A stretch of DNA of 64,000 bases from the NCBI GenBank assembly GCA_022606135.1, contig JABYQN010000008.1:806001-870000 (forward strand), given 5' to 3'. Positions 31,196-43,724 of this stretch are shown one piece after another. Each line of letters begins with the position of its first letter. The stretch's first letter is position 1. The notes below the pieces were generated by a model. It had not been told where the DNA came from and did not search any database. It saw only the letters and a program-made list of their open reading frames with translations. This DNA comes from Fomes fomentarius. Taxonomy: Eukaryota; Basidiomycota; Agaricomycetes; Polyporales; Polyporaceae. The position numbers and the translations under genes are program-made.

Positions 31196-34100
31196 ATGCT
31201 GAGGCTGTATCGATTTCAGCAGCTTGTCCCGCGCCCTCTCTACATCTACTCGCCGCGCGCTGCTGCTGCTCTTCGACGCCCTTGCTTTGTTCTTCACCGC
31301 TTGCATTCCACTTCCATGACAGAGCCCGTCGCATCCACGTCGCATCCCGCGCAAATCCCCGCTCTGCAGGGTCCGCACAAAGATCAAGCTCCAAAGAACA
31401 AGAAAGAGAAGAAGGTGCAGGAGGCTGCATCTACACATCCGCTTGAGGTATCTTGGCCCGCATATACGTCCATCGTCGACTCTCACTCGTCATCAGCTCG
31501 ACCCAAAACCGGAATACTTCGAGCACCGTATCAAGATATTTGAGAAGCTGAAGGCGGAGCATGATGAGTGGGTGAAAGGCGCGTAGAGGGGTTCATGGCC
31601 TTCTACTTGTCCATCTAACGGCAATGAAGGCCAGCCTCGTCAGGAGATTACGATCACGCTTCCTGACGGGTCACAACGCAAGGGCACAAGTTGGGAGACG
31701 AGTCCTTTGGACATCGCCAAAGGCATTTCACAAGGTCTTGCAGACCGTACTGTCATTGCTAAGGTGCGCGCCATCACACGTCTTGTCTGAGACCCACCGT
31801 TGCCCGCTTTCTGTGACGCACCGAGTTCATCTTGAAATCTGTGTCACACTCTGCACTGGTTGTCCCGCTGGGGCAGCAAGGAAGAGCTGCATTGCGTGTG
31901 CTGTCAGGAGGCAAGACGCAGCCGACCTGTTGCCTACGAATGGTATCGTCAGTCAACATGATGTTGTTGCGGTTGGGGTGGGCTTCGTCTGACTCAAAAA
32001 GCACGATGAGTCATCGTCTCACACAAATGTGCATGTCAATAATGCTGTCGCAATCGAGTTGACACACGTGTGACGTTTACGAGCCGTGGACCAGCCACCG
32101 TATCAGTGCTAAAGCAGCGTACATCACGCATCCGTACCCCGGCGGACGCGGCACCACCCAGCGTGATACTTCTGGTAGCATCCTCAGTATCGTGGTTGAT
32201 TAACTGACATAAATTTCATTTGTATAGGTTGATGGCAACCTTTGGGATCTAGAGCGGCCTTTAGAGGGCTCTTGCTCCTTGGAGCTCCTCGACTTCAATC
32301 ACCCAGAAGGTAACTAATCTCGCCCACGCTGACAGGTCCTCGAAGTGACGGATGTTACCGTACAGGCAAGCGTGTCTTCTGGCACTCATCTGCCCACGTA
32401 TTGGGTGAGGCCGCGGAGCGTCACTATGGCTGCCACCTCTGCATTGGCCCCCCGACAGACGAGGGTTTCTTCTATGAGATGGCGATCGCAGATAGGCCAG
32501 TCGTGAACTCCGACTACCCTGTGCTCGAGAAGGTAGCGGATTCAGCCATCAAGGAGAAGCAGAAGTTTGAGCGACTCGTGGTGCCCAAAGAGACCCTTCT
32601 GGAGATGTTTGGGGTATGTAAGAGCAAACCACTCTTCTTCCCGACGTACTGAGTTCCTGTGCAGTACAACAAATACAAGAAGTACATCATCGAGACTAAA
32701 ATCCCCGACGGAACCTCTACCACTGTCTACCGCTGTGGGCCCATGGTCGATCTTTGTGTTGGCCCTCATATCCCGCACACAGGGAAGATTAAGGCTTTCA
32801 TGGTGACCAAGGTACGTTGTACATATGCTCGTGTCACCCATTTGAACTAATCACGAGATCGCGAGTAGAACTCAGCATCATACTTCCTGGGAGACGCCAA
32901 GAATGACTCGCTGCAACGAGTATACGGTATCTCCTTCCCCGACAAGAAGGGGCTCTCAGAGTACAAGGCGTTCCTTGCAGAGGCTGCAAAGCGTGACCAT
33001 CGAAAGATCGGCAAGGTATGTCGGGGTTGGGCTTGTCATGCGTTCAGATTGATTACATAAGTCAATAGGAGCAAGAACTGTTCTTCTTCAATGACCTGAG
33101 TCCTGGAAGTTGCTTCTTCCTTCCTCATGGCACCCGGATCTACAACACACTCGTCGAGCTCATGCGGGTATGTGCTGTATGCAGGTATTTGTCGTTCGTC
33201 CTCATGCTCACGTGTACTATCAGTCCGAGTACTTTAAGCGTGGTTACCAAGAAGGTAGGATTGTTCTATCGCTGTCAACCAGCATAAGGCTTACCACAAG
33301 ATAGTCATCTCGCCGAACATGTTCAATAGTAAGCTCTGGGAAACATCAGGACATTGGCAAAACTACAAGGACGACATGTTCACGCTCGACATTGAGAAGG
33401 AGGCTTGGGGACTCAAACCCATGAACTGCCCCGGCCACTGTCTCATCTTCGACTCACGCGATAGGAGTTACAAGGAGCTGCCCATCCGCATGGCTGAGTT
33501 TGGTATTCTGCACCGAAACGAGGCGTCGGGTGCGCTCACTGGTCTTACCCGTGTGCGGAGGTTCGTGCAGGATGATACGCACGTCTTCTGCATGCCCTCG
33601 CAGGTTGGTGCTTCTCGCAATGTTGTGACTACAAGTCACTCACTATGGTGTCCAGATTGAAGACGAGATAGCCGCGCTCTTTGACTTCATGCAGCACATC
33701 TACGGCCTCTTCGGCTTCGATTTCCAGCTTGAGCTCTCCACCCGTCCCGACAACTTCCTTGGTGACATTGAGACATGGAACCAGGCAGAGGCTGTAAGTC
33801 TTCATGCACCGAATATTTCACCTTCGACGCCGGTGTTAACCACATTTTCAATCTTTATAGCAACTAGAGAATGCGCTCGAGAAGTTCTATCCAGGCAAGT
33901 GGGAGCTCAATCCCGGTGACGGAGCGTTCTACGGCCCCAAGATCGACATTAAGATCCGTGACGCTCTCCGCCGATCGTTCCAGTGCGCCACGATCCAGCT
34001 GGACTTCCAACTTCCAGAGCGCTTCAACCTCAAGTACCGCCCTGCCGACGAGGCTGCTGCTGTTGAGGCAGGCAGGCCCGCTTCGCGCCCAGTCATCATC

Positions 34101-34703
34101 CACCGTGCGATCTTGGGCTCGCTCGAGCGATTCATTGCCATTATAACCGAGCACTACGCTGGCAAGTGGTGCGTGTGCGTCCTTGTTGGCCTGCGGGTAC
34201 TCGCTGACAAACCGACTGCAGGCCTTTCTGGCTATCTCCTCGACAGGTGCTCGTGGTTCCTGTCGCTGTTCCCTACGTGAGTAGTTGCCATACTTGGACC
34301 TTTAGTGACGTGGTAGATTACTTACATGCACGCATGCTATACAGAGGGAGTATGCCTCCGAGGTCGGAGAGAAACTCACCAAGATAGGGCTGTACGTCGA
34401 CGTGGACAACGGGCCGGACACGCTCCAGAAGAAGATCCGCAATGGCGAAATCGCGCAGTACAACTTTATCCTCGGTGCGTCTCACCCCATCTGGCCTTTT
34501 GTTTTGTCATAGACGTAGTTGCTGACGTCTAAACGTGGACTGCAGTCGTCGGCCAGGAGGAGCTGGACAACCGTTCGGTGAACGTGCGCAACCGCGACGA
34601 CGTCGGCACGAAGGCACGCACGGAGTCGCTGCCGCTCGACGTCATTGTTGAGAAGTTGAGCACGCTGAAGGAGACCCGCGGCATCCACAACAAGCTCGCA
34701 TAG
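31196..34703 (+). CDS. THS1: Threonyl-tRNA synthetase, probably cytosolic and mitochondrial forms
   Basis: Class II synthetase that charges tRNA-Thr. Two in-frame starts exist. The ATG at 31196 gives [20 protein letters not shown] with many Arg and no acidic residues, a good mitochondrial presequence. The ATG at 31316 gives MTEPVASTS, like cytosolic forms. Then follow the TGS domain ([23 protein letters not shown]) and the editing domain with [17 protein letters not shown] and [17 protein letters not shown]. The catalytic core has [34 protein letters not shown] and [13 protein letters not shown]. The anticodon-binding domain includes [13 protein letters not shown] and ends NKLA. About a dozen introns interrupt it. 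The product is about 720-760 residues, complete. The symbol follows the yeast cytosolic gene and is by homology. Confidence 0.93.
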
Positions 34704-35754
34704 GTGTATGTAGACGTGTCCGCGGTTATTGCTATCGCTGTCCTAGTTGTGTGCCGTCTTGGGGCATATTGGTGCTGTGAAGCAATGACGAATGACCCAC
34801 TACCAGAATTCAGTAGGAGACATGCTATGTATCTTAGGTAGTGCAGGTAACAGAGACTGGTCTCGCGAACGACTGCGACAACAGTAGACAGGTGAACATG
34901 TTCGGATGTCCGGATGTCAGTTGCTGTACTCTTCCCTGTTGTGTGCAGTCATTGTTGCAAGAGCCCTTCTAGATTGTTGTATGCTCCCTACTGCACGCTC
35001 ACTGTATGTCTTACAAGAAGACAGCATGGGATAAAGAACGGACGACTTACAGCCGTCGGTGGGATGCCAAAATTCTCGTCTTGACGACCCCAACAAGGCC
35101 CATAATGATATAGCTATCCCGACCAGCTCACCCGAAGGATCACCCACAATCCGCTTAGCCTAGATGCGGCTGCTTTGAAGCTCCGTGACAGCCGCATCGC
35201 CGTCAAGACGGAGGACAGAGCAGCGGATGGAAGAACAAGGCGTTGATATGGGTTCGCGCCTTTGTAACATGTGGACATTGTGGCGGTGGCCGTGCACGTA
35301 CTGAAGCCTCGCTTCGCTATGCGGGCATCGTAGTAGTCAGCGGCCAGTCATGTTTCCAGGGAAGGGAAACTTGCCAAAACGGCCCTCTGCTGAGTCAGAA
35401 GAGTTTATAGAAAGAACGAGAACGAAGGAGCAATGATGCCCTTCGCGCAACTCTCATTGTGGAGATGGTTGTGCAGGAATCGTACGACAGGACGGTTGAG
35501 CACGGTGTCGGGGACCCGGCGAGTCACTGGTGTCGTCAATAGAAATGCAAGGGCAATCAGAGCCAAATACATAATCACTAGTCAAGATCTGCAAATTCGT
35601 GCCAAGCTTGCCCTTCGTTATCTACGCGCTCAAGATAAGATAGGATCCCACAGACGCTCAAACGGCTCATCTAACTCTGAGCTCCCCGCCGTCCGGCTGC
35701 GTACTACCCACTGCAGGATGTCACCGCCAAGTCACGCCTCTCCTTCGAACCGCC
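34704..35754. other. Intergenic region ThrRS / M20 copy 1
   Basis: About 1 kb with the ThrRS 3' UTR and the upstream region of the first M20 gene. A minus frame at 34917-35147 has no recognisable content. No repeat or RNA gene seen. Confidence 0.4.
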
Positions 35755-37769
35755 ATGTCCTCAAACATCAGCGATGTCCTGTGGAAGCCCGGAGATCAAG
35801 GCGCACACGCCAATCGCGCCGACAAGCTCGATGAGGGGACGATCTACCAACCAGAATTCTTCGAACACATTGCATCCACCATTGCGGCGCTTGACGAGGA
35901 TCTGCACAAGCTCAGCAAGGATATCCATGGTCGGTGATCTTCTCAGAAATAGCACTGTTCAATACTACTCACTCACGAGACATCTCCTAGACCATCCCGA
36001 GCTCAGGTTTGAAGAGCAGTATGTGCTATTAACTCGACATACTTCTATCACAATGATTAATCATCATCACTTAACCCAATCAGCCACGCCCACGACATTT
36101 TGACTGGTTTTGTGGAGAAACATGGATTCCAGGTCACTCGTCACTATCTACTAGAAACTGCATGGGTCGCGAGGTACACTCATGGCAAGGGCGGTCACAC
36201 ACTCGGTATCAACTCCGAGATGGATGCTCTTCCCGGCATCGGACATGCTTGTGGCCATAACTTGATCGCTATCTCTGGCGTCGCGGTAGCGATTGCGGTG
36301 AAAGCGGTACTCGAGAAATTCGACATCTCGGGGACGGTCGTCCTGCTAGGCACACCGGGTACTTAGCTCGAGCACCCATCGCGATAGAATATCACCATTT
36401 ACCTATCCTTATCCTACCTACAGCTGAGGAGGGAGGGTCGGGGAAGGTCATCCTTCTTGAGCGCGGCGCATACCAGGAGATGGACGCTTGCTTGATGTAA
36501 GTCTCATCGTCCCTAATCACTTGGTGCCGCAAACGACTTGTAAGCTAACACTATCGTGTTACAGGTGCCACCCCGCGCCTGGCCCTCAATGGTCTGCCAG
36601 CTTGAGCAGCTGCCTGGCTCTCGAGCGCGTGATAGTCGAATTTCATGGACACACGTAAGCGACTCCTTCTGGACCCGTGGTGCATGCAGACAATCTTTCG
36701 TTTGATCTAGCGCGCACGCCGCTTTGTCTCCTTGGGAGGGCCAGAATGCCCTAGACGCAGCTGTACTATCCTACACGAACATCTCCGTCCTGAGACAGCA
36801 ACTCAAACCGACTCACCGTGTTCACGGTATGTTTGAGGGAAAAGACTGGACACCGAACAGTACGTCTCCTGCCCATATGGACGAAGTGTCGCGCCGACGG
36901 TCCTCATGCATTCGCAGTCATTCCCGACTACTCGAAGATGACGTACGTTGCCTGTGCCCATATCGCAGGAATTTGCTTACTGGAACTGCTCTAGGTGGTA
37001 CGTGCGTGCACCAACGCGCGCGGAAGTTGATGTTGCGGTCAAGCGTGTCAAAGCGTGCTTCGAGTATGCCCTTCCTTCTTCTTGACCGCGTATTGTATGA
37101 TAATCATGATAATCTCAGTGCTGCCGCTCTAGCCACCGCTTGCAAAGTGGAGCACTCAATTGGTAACGCTGGCACGTATGAACTCAGACAAAATAAGAGC
37201 CTTAGTGCGTATGAGCTAGCACGTAGACTCTTTTTTCAGACTCATGACACTTTCCAATCAGGTGATGAGTTCGCGCAAGTATTCACCAAGAAGTTTGGGC
37301 CTGTCGACTACGAGTATGGAATCAAGAGCGCGTCGACGGACTTCGTGAGTGTATTTGTTCGCTTTCCGAACTGATGTCTGACTAAGAGATAGGGAAATGT
37401 GACGTACGGTATGTGTCCGGGATGCGGACATCAGATCTGTTTCGTGTGTAATTGACTTCAGATTGAAGCGCTGCCGTCCATTCATCCGTCTTTCGGTATG
37501 TCTTGTGGTGATCCATTTACTTCACTGGCATCACTAGTACTCACTCTCCTTGTGTAGCGATCCCGACGGAGGGCAGCAATCATACGCGCCAGTTCACAGA
37601 CGCGGCTGCGACTAAGGAGGCACACCAGGCCTGTCTTAACATATCAAAGGCACTAGCTGCGACCGGTGTGCGTCTCCTCTACGACGAGGCGTTCTTTAAG
37701 AAGGTCAAGGACACCTTCGAAGAGGATGTTCGTCTGAGAGAAGTGGAAGTAGCGCAGGCGGGCTTGTAG
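35755..37769 (+). CDS. M20 family amidohydrolase/peptidase, PM20D2-like, copy 1
   Basis: Zinc-dependent amidohydrolase of the M20 aminoacylase branch; relatives hydrolyse N-acyl amino acids or dipeptides. The start [10 protein letters not shown] at 35755 leads to [20 protein letters not shown] and SKDIH, spliced to DHPELRFEE. The metal-site block is [20 protein letters not shown], followed by [17 protein letters not shown] with the catalytic Glu pair. The dimerisation domain has [38 protein letters not shown] and [20 protein letters not shown]. The C-terminus is [20 protein letters not shown] ending VAQAGL. About eleven exons. The central exon (36100-36360) is almost identical to the second copy at 41440 while other exons have diverged. 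It is followed by a P450 gene on the same strand. Confidence 0.9.
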
Positions 37770-38147
37770 GAGTGTATGTGGATCGTTCATTTTCTCCCCT
37801 CTATTGCGCTTAACATTGTCTGAAACCAGCATGTATCCGACTGAGAGCAAAGAAGTCCATGTAACCATAGCTGTAGCTGAAGAATGTAGTCCAAGGAACC
37901 CTGACTATATACTACTGACTGGTACATAGGATTATGCCTGAGGCTGCGAGTCATGAGACCCTGCCCGATGCCGTGTACCTTTCTCCAATTTCCCATGTCG
38001 GCGCCTGAGTAGCTTCCTGGCGGCCTGACATGCCTTCCCGCTCCCGCCAACTCTATCGCTAAGAATGTCCCCGTGAGCAGCTTGCGGGCCTATATAACTG
38101 CTGGTGAGAGCGACACGCCTACTGCTGTTCATCGTCTCATTGCACTA
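37770..38147 (+). promoter_or_regulatory. M20 copy 1 3' flank and P450 promoter (TATA at 38091)
   Basis: TATATAA at 38091-38097 lies 51-57 bp before the P450 start codon. The stretch from 37770 to about 38000 resembles the flank after the second M20 gene (43409 to about 43690), including shared blocks around GTAACCATAGCTGTAGCTGA and TGCCGTGTAC. Confidence 0.6.
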
Positions 38148-40550
38148 ATGGCCCTCGCCGCAGACCTGTCAGAAGACTTCGCTTACCTGGCGAACGCGTT
38201 CTATCGTCTTCTCATCAACAATGCCGCTCCACTGCTCCTTGCTGCGCTGACCTTTGTTGTAGTGCGAGAACATGCGCGGAAGCAGAACATGCCTCCGGGA
38301 CCGCCAGGCTTGCCCTTCATCGGGAACAAGCATCAGGTGCCGTCGATCAAGCCATGGCGCAAGTTTGCGGAATGGAGTAGACAGTATGGTGCGTTTCGTG
38401 ACTCCGACCCAGCGCGTCGTCCTTGTAGGGCGTGATCGCGGTTGCTGAGGTTGCTGAGGGAGAGTCACGCGCAGGGCCAGTGATCTCGCTGCATCTTGGA
38501 AGCACGCCAGTAGTCGGTGCGTGAAGATGCGCCGTGGTACATATCAGACAGGGTAATTCACAGTGCAGTAGTACTCGGAACGGCGCAGGCTGCTTGGGAT
38601 CTGCTCGAGAAACGGTCGGACATATACTCTAGTCGTCCGCGGTTTGTCGTAGCGTGAGTGTTTCTCAGGGTATCATGATGGTGTGTCTGGTGTGTCTGAT
38701 TTGGATTATGAGCAGAGGCGAGATCCTATCAGACAACATGCGCGGTCTGATGCTCTCGAATCAAGACCCTCTATGGAAGAGATGGCGGAAGGTGTGTATC
38801 ATCTTTGGATCAGGATATGGGCTCCAACCCATCATAATTGACCTCAGGTCTTGCATTCCGGACTACATACGCGGAAAGCAGATGCGTACCATGAGATTCA
38901 AACACTCGAATCCGCCGTGTTACTGCATCAACTCCTAACCGAGCCAGACGATTTTGAACGGCATCTGCAAAGGTATGTGCTGCTGGCCAGCGACATTGCG
39001 CGAAAATTCTGAGCATAGTCACGTCGGACATGTGAAGATTCGCTGCAAGCGTCGCCACTTCACTGACATACGGGAGGCGCGTGGAGAGTGTGGACGAGTG
39101 GATCGTGAAGGAAAATATGGAGGCGATGGATTGTGCGTATTGGGTCTCTCCCTGTTCCCTCTATGTACTTGAGTTCCTGATTATTGACATCGCTGTTGGG
39201 CAGATCTTACGAGGTAAGCCGGCGATATGCAAGTATTTGAGTTGTGAGTATTCGTGTTGATCACCGATACTGATACAACACAGCGTCAAGTGAGATACTG
39301 CCCACTCGGAGTTCAATGGAGGGTAGACTGATCTTATGCCTCAGTATCCCGGGGAAGTATCTTGTGGAGTCTTGGCCATGGTTGCTGAAACTTCCGGTAC
39401 GATCTCGTCGCAAATTCTGAAGTAGCTCAGGCCGGACCGAAAACACAGAGAGCTTTGCAATGGTTCCGCAACGAACCAGAGGAGCATCGCCAGAGGGACA
39501 TCAAGCTGCTCACGCACCTCGTGGATGACGTTAAGAAGCGGATGGCAGAGGGTACAGTGCCCGACTGTCTGACGTCGCAGACAGTGTTGGAGCAAGAGAA
39601 GAACGGAATGGCGGATCTCGAGATTGCGTATGCGGTCTCGTCGCCCTTTGGGGCCGGCATCGAAACAGTACGTAGGCTTGAGACACCTCATCCTCCATCT
39701 CGGAAATGCTGAACAAGCATACCAGACCGCCGGGACGCTTTGTGTCTTCTTCCGTGGGTCTGATGTGCTATTTCTATCATCAATGCCGACTGACTGGAAC
39801 GCGCGATTAGTTGCGATGTTGCACTACCCAGAAGCCTTGCGAAAAGCCCAGGCCGAGCTTGACAAGGTCATCGGTCCGGATCGCGTCCCTGCATTTGAGG
39901 ATCGTGATCGGCTTCCATACGTCAGCGCTTTGATCAATGAAACTTTGAGATGGCGGCCCATCGCCATCCTTGGTGGAACACCCCATGCAGTAATTGCGGA
40001 TGACGAGTATAACGGAATGTGCGCCACCCTCAGTTGTCTTTGTCCGTCTCGATGGCTGAGTTTCAAGTACAGGTATATACCAAAGGGGTCCACAGTGTTC
40101 GCGAACTTTGCGTGAGTGCAGGTTTGACTACATAACACAGAGACTTCAGACTCACGGTACTGACCAACGTACAGAGGCATAATGCACGACCCCGTCATGT
40201 TCCCATCCCCAGATGAGTTCATTCCAGAGCGCTTCCTCGAGGCGACCGATCCTCGTCTGCAAGACTTCGAGCTTCCATTCGGTTTCGGCAGGCGGATATG
40301 CGTGGGCATGCACCTCGCGCGCAACTCCCTGTTCATCACCATCGCAAGGACCCTGTGGGCGTTCGACATCACCCCTGCACAGACGGAGGGCGGGAAGGCG
40401 ATCCTGCCCGATCGTTGGGCGTTTACCAATGGGTTCAACTCGAAGCCAGTTAGCTTCAGGTGCAAGATCAAACGCAGGAGCGAGAAGGCGGCGGAGTGTG
40501 TCGAGAGGGAGTTTGAGGGTGCGAAGGAGTGGCTTGGCAAGTGGCAATGA
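38148..40550 (+). CDS. Cytochrome P450 monooxygenase (O-methylsterigmatocystin oxidoreductase-like)
   Basis: ER-bound haem-thiolate monooxygenase; the substrate is unknown. The start at 38148 gives a membrane anchor (NNAAPLLLAALTFVVV) and the proline hinge MPPGPPGLPFIGN. Later blocks are LSNQDPLWKRWRK, FAASVATSLTYGRRVES, the I-helix region ETTAGTLCVFF joined to LAMLHYPEALRKAQAELDKV, INETLRWRP (the ExxR motif) and YIPKGSTVFANF. The haem loop is FGFGRRICVGMHLARN with the axial Cys. It ends EWLGKWQ. About a dozen introns are needed. One exon is only 10 nt (39204-39213) and encodes the join MD-YLTS-IPGKYLVE. The gene reads as intact, about 530 residues. It lies between the two M20 genes. Confidence 0.9.
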
Positions 40551-41439
40551 ACTGGGTGGCTTTGCGAGCTACTAGTAGGGGCAGCAGTGCCAGCCGGAGA
40601 GAAGGGAGAAGGGGTAACATGGACACCTTGGATGGACGGGGAAGGCCTGCAGGACGCGCCGCCTATTAGCGTAAGAAGTATGGCGCATTCCGTATGCAGA
40701 CATCGGGACTTGGAGGGAGACGTAAAGGCCACTCGCGAGAGCCTGAGCTTGTTTGCGGCGCGAATTATGACATGCACCATGCGGCGCGTGAACGCGCGCG
40801 ATCCATGGACGTCTTCAATGGGTCATCGTGTGCACATCAAGCGCCATGAACCTGGTCATAGAGCGTGCGCTGTGTCACTATTTATGATGCTACATACAAC
40901 GCTTTGAGTACAAGGAGGCAGGCGGCAGGATAAAGTTGCTTGAGCCAGTAGCACTCGGCGTGACGCGCAGTGATGGGCCAGGCTTCGGACTGCACCGTGA
41001 CTCGAACTTCTTGTACCACTCCTTCCAACTATTCCTTCTAACCACTCCTTTCAACCACTCCTTTATAAGCCTCTCCATCGCAATGTCTGCGCATGACACT
41101 ATCCGTGCCTTGTGCAGCGCGTACGTATGTAAGCGGCGCCCGATTGCCCCCCGACCGCTCATGGAGTCAATTCTTCCTCTCCGACTTCTCAGCTTCAAGT
41201 TCCACTGACTGGCAGGAGTCCCGGTGTCAGCTGCATACCAAAAGGTCCATCTTCGATGATCATGATCACATGCGCAGGACGGTAGAGGCCCTGACCACGA
41301 ATATGTAACCCTGATGCTGTATTTATACCAGCGACCGGGAAGTTTGCAACCATCACCTCACCCAGCCTCTGCGGTCGCCGTCTCGTTTCGCTCTTGTCAT
41401 CGCTCCTTGTCACCGATATATCTTCGCCATCCAACAGTC
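40551..41439. other. Intergenic region P450 / M20 copy 2
   Basis: About 890 bp. CT-rich repeats of CCACTCCTT type occur at about 41017-41060. Possible TATA boxes lie near 41061 and at 41320-41327 (TATTTATA), the latter 113 bp before the M20 start. No gene recognised. Confidence 0.45.
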
Positions 41440-43408
41440 ATGTTGTCGGACAAAGTTGACAACGTGATTGAACCTGGAGACCAAGGCTCATACTCTCGTC
41501 GCGCGGAAAAGCTCGATGAGGGGACAATCTACAAACCCGAGTTCTTCGAACACATTACATCCACCATCACTGCCCTTGACGAGGATCTGCACGAGCTCAG
41601 CAAGGATATCCATGGTATGTGTTCTCTTACATACGACAGCAGTGTCTGACATGACCGACGGTGATAGATCACCCGGAGCTCATGTTCGAAGAATAGTATG
41701 TGATAGTACTTCCCTTGACATGCCTTCTAGCAGAATGACTTGTCACCCATTGCTTCTATCAGTCATGCCCATGATGTATTGACCGCCTTTGTGGAGAAGC
41801 ATGGGTTCCAGGTCACTCGTCACTATCTACTAGAGACTGCATGGGTCGCGAGGTACACTCATGGCAAGGGCGGTCACACTCTTGGTGTGAACTCAGAGAT
41901 GGATGCTTTGCCCGGGATTGGACATGCTTGTGGCCACAACTTGATCGCTATATCTGGAGTCGCGGTCGCGATTGCGGTGAAGGCCGTACTCGAGAAATTT
42001 GACATCTCAGGGACGGTCGTTCTGCTAGGCACACCGGGTACCGTTTAATTTCAGCATACGTCGCGGTAGAATGTCACAATGCTAACCTCCTCTTCGTACA
42101 GCTGAGGAGGGAGGGGCAGGGAAGGTCATCCTTCTTGAAGGCGGGGCATACAAGGGGATGGATGCATGCTTGATGTAGGGCCCCTTCTCCCCACTTTGAT
42201 GTTGCATTATGTAAACTGACGCCATCATACTATAGGTGCCATCCAGGCCCTGGCCCACCATCGTTTGCCAGCTTGGGTGGCAGTCTTGCGGTTGAGTACA
42301 TTACAGCTGAATTTCATGGAGAAACGTAAGGGAACATCTGATTGAGTGAGTGTCTAACACACCCTTGATAAAAACGATAGTGCACATGCCGGTCTGTCTC
42401 CTTGGGAGGGAAAGAATGCTCTGGACGCCGCTGTTCTGTCATACACCAATATCTCCCTCCTGAGGCAGCAGCTTAAGCCGACCCATCGTGTCCACGGAAC
42501 CATAGACTCGAGCGAAGACTGGGCACCGAATGGCAAGGTTTTCGCCCCATCTGAGATTTTGCTGCAGGTACTCACGAGTCTGTAGTCATCCCCGACTATT
42601 CGAAGATGAGGTACGTTCTCTTCCCTTCCTGAACCCCAGAATTATCTGATTTATTACGGGGCAGGTGGTACGTGCGTGCACCAACTCGCGTAGAGGTTGA
42701 TGCCGCGGTCAAACGTGTCAAAGCCTGCTTTGAGTCTGTGCTTGCTCTTCGCGGCGCGTAAGCTCATACTAAATCCAAACATCTTAGGGCTGCCGCACTT
42801 GCAACCGATTGTGAAGTGAAATTTTTACAGGTCCCCTCCCCCATCTATGAGCTTAGGCAGAACAAGGGTCTCGGTATGCTTTCCCACGTATGTTGTAAAG
42901 CAAGGTTCTGATGGTTGGGATAACCGGGTCAGGCGACGAATTTACAGACGTCTTCACCAAGAAGTGTGGCCAGTTTGACTATGGTGGATCGGGGGGTGGA
43001 TCTACGGATTTTGTGAGTGTGCGCCGATGCTCTTGGGTTCGTTCAATCTCTCACGGCAACGTAGGGAAATGTGACGCATGGTATGTATTGATCTTGGAGA
43101 GAATTTGCTTCGAAGCTTTGACCTCGTTTGGAAGCACTGCCTGCCATTCACCCTTTGTATTGTACGTCGCATCATTCCATTTGTTGTCCATAGCGTCTAT
43201 CACTGAGGCACCATGTTCAGCAATCCCGGCGGAGAGTAGCAACCATACGCGCGAATTCGCGGACGCCGCTGCGACCGAGGAGGCGCACCAGGCCTGTCTC
43301 AACATATCGAAGGCACTGGCCGCGACTGGTATGCGTCTCCTCACCGACGAGGCATTCTTTGAGAGGGTCCAGGACACTTTCGAAGAGGATGTTCGTCTCA
43401 GAGCGTGA
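41440..43408 (+). CDS. M20 family amidohydrolase/peptidase, PM20D2-like, copy 2
   Basis: Paralogue of the gene at 35755 with the same exon plan. It starts [14 protein letters not shown] at 41440 and shares [53 protein letters not shown] and TAEEGGAGK. The dimerisation domain differs more: [24 protein letters not shown] in place of FHGHT, then [16 protein letters not shown]. The C-terminus is [20 protein letters not shown], ending VRLRA, eight residues shorter than copy 1. The exon ending near 42532 requires a GC-AG intron (42533-42585) where copy 1 has a GT-AG intron at the matching site. No disabling stop was found, so it is probably functional. The changes around the lid could alter substrate range; this is inference. 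Confidence 0.87.
42533..42585 (+). other. Inferred GC-AG intron in M20 copy 2
   Basis: The flanking exons must join as PN-(V)-IPDYSKM to match copy 1. The bases after AATG are GCAAGG and the intron ends GTCTGTAG. Use of the nearby GT donor shifts the frame to a stop. Copy 1 has GTACGT at this donor. Confidence 0.6.
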
Positions 43409-43724
43409 GATGCCGCGTAGGCGGGCGTATAAGAGAGATGTATGTGAATCGTTTCCCCTCTTTTTATATGCTGACCGTCGTCCAAACTAGCCCGAAGGCG
43501 AACTCGAATGAAGTGGGACATGTAACTGTAGCTGTAGATGATCAAACCTCGTCCGAGCAATTCAAGGATAAGTATCAATCGCATGATCTCTGACTAAGAA
43601 TACGCCCAGAGCCCAAAGGCTGCCAGTGGGAGTCATCAGTGGGGCCTAGCATTCCAATCATACGCATAATGCCGTGTACTAACTTTGTTCCAACTTGGAG
43701 CTCGTCAAGAAGTGAATGGTGAAC

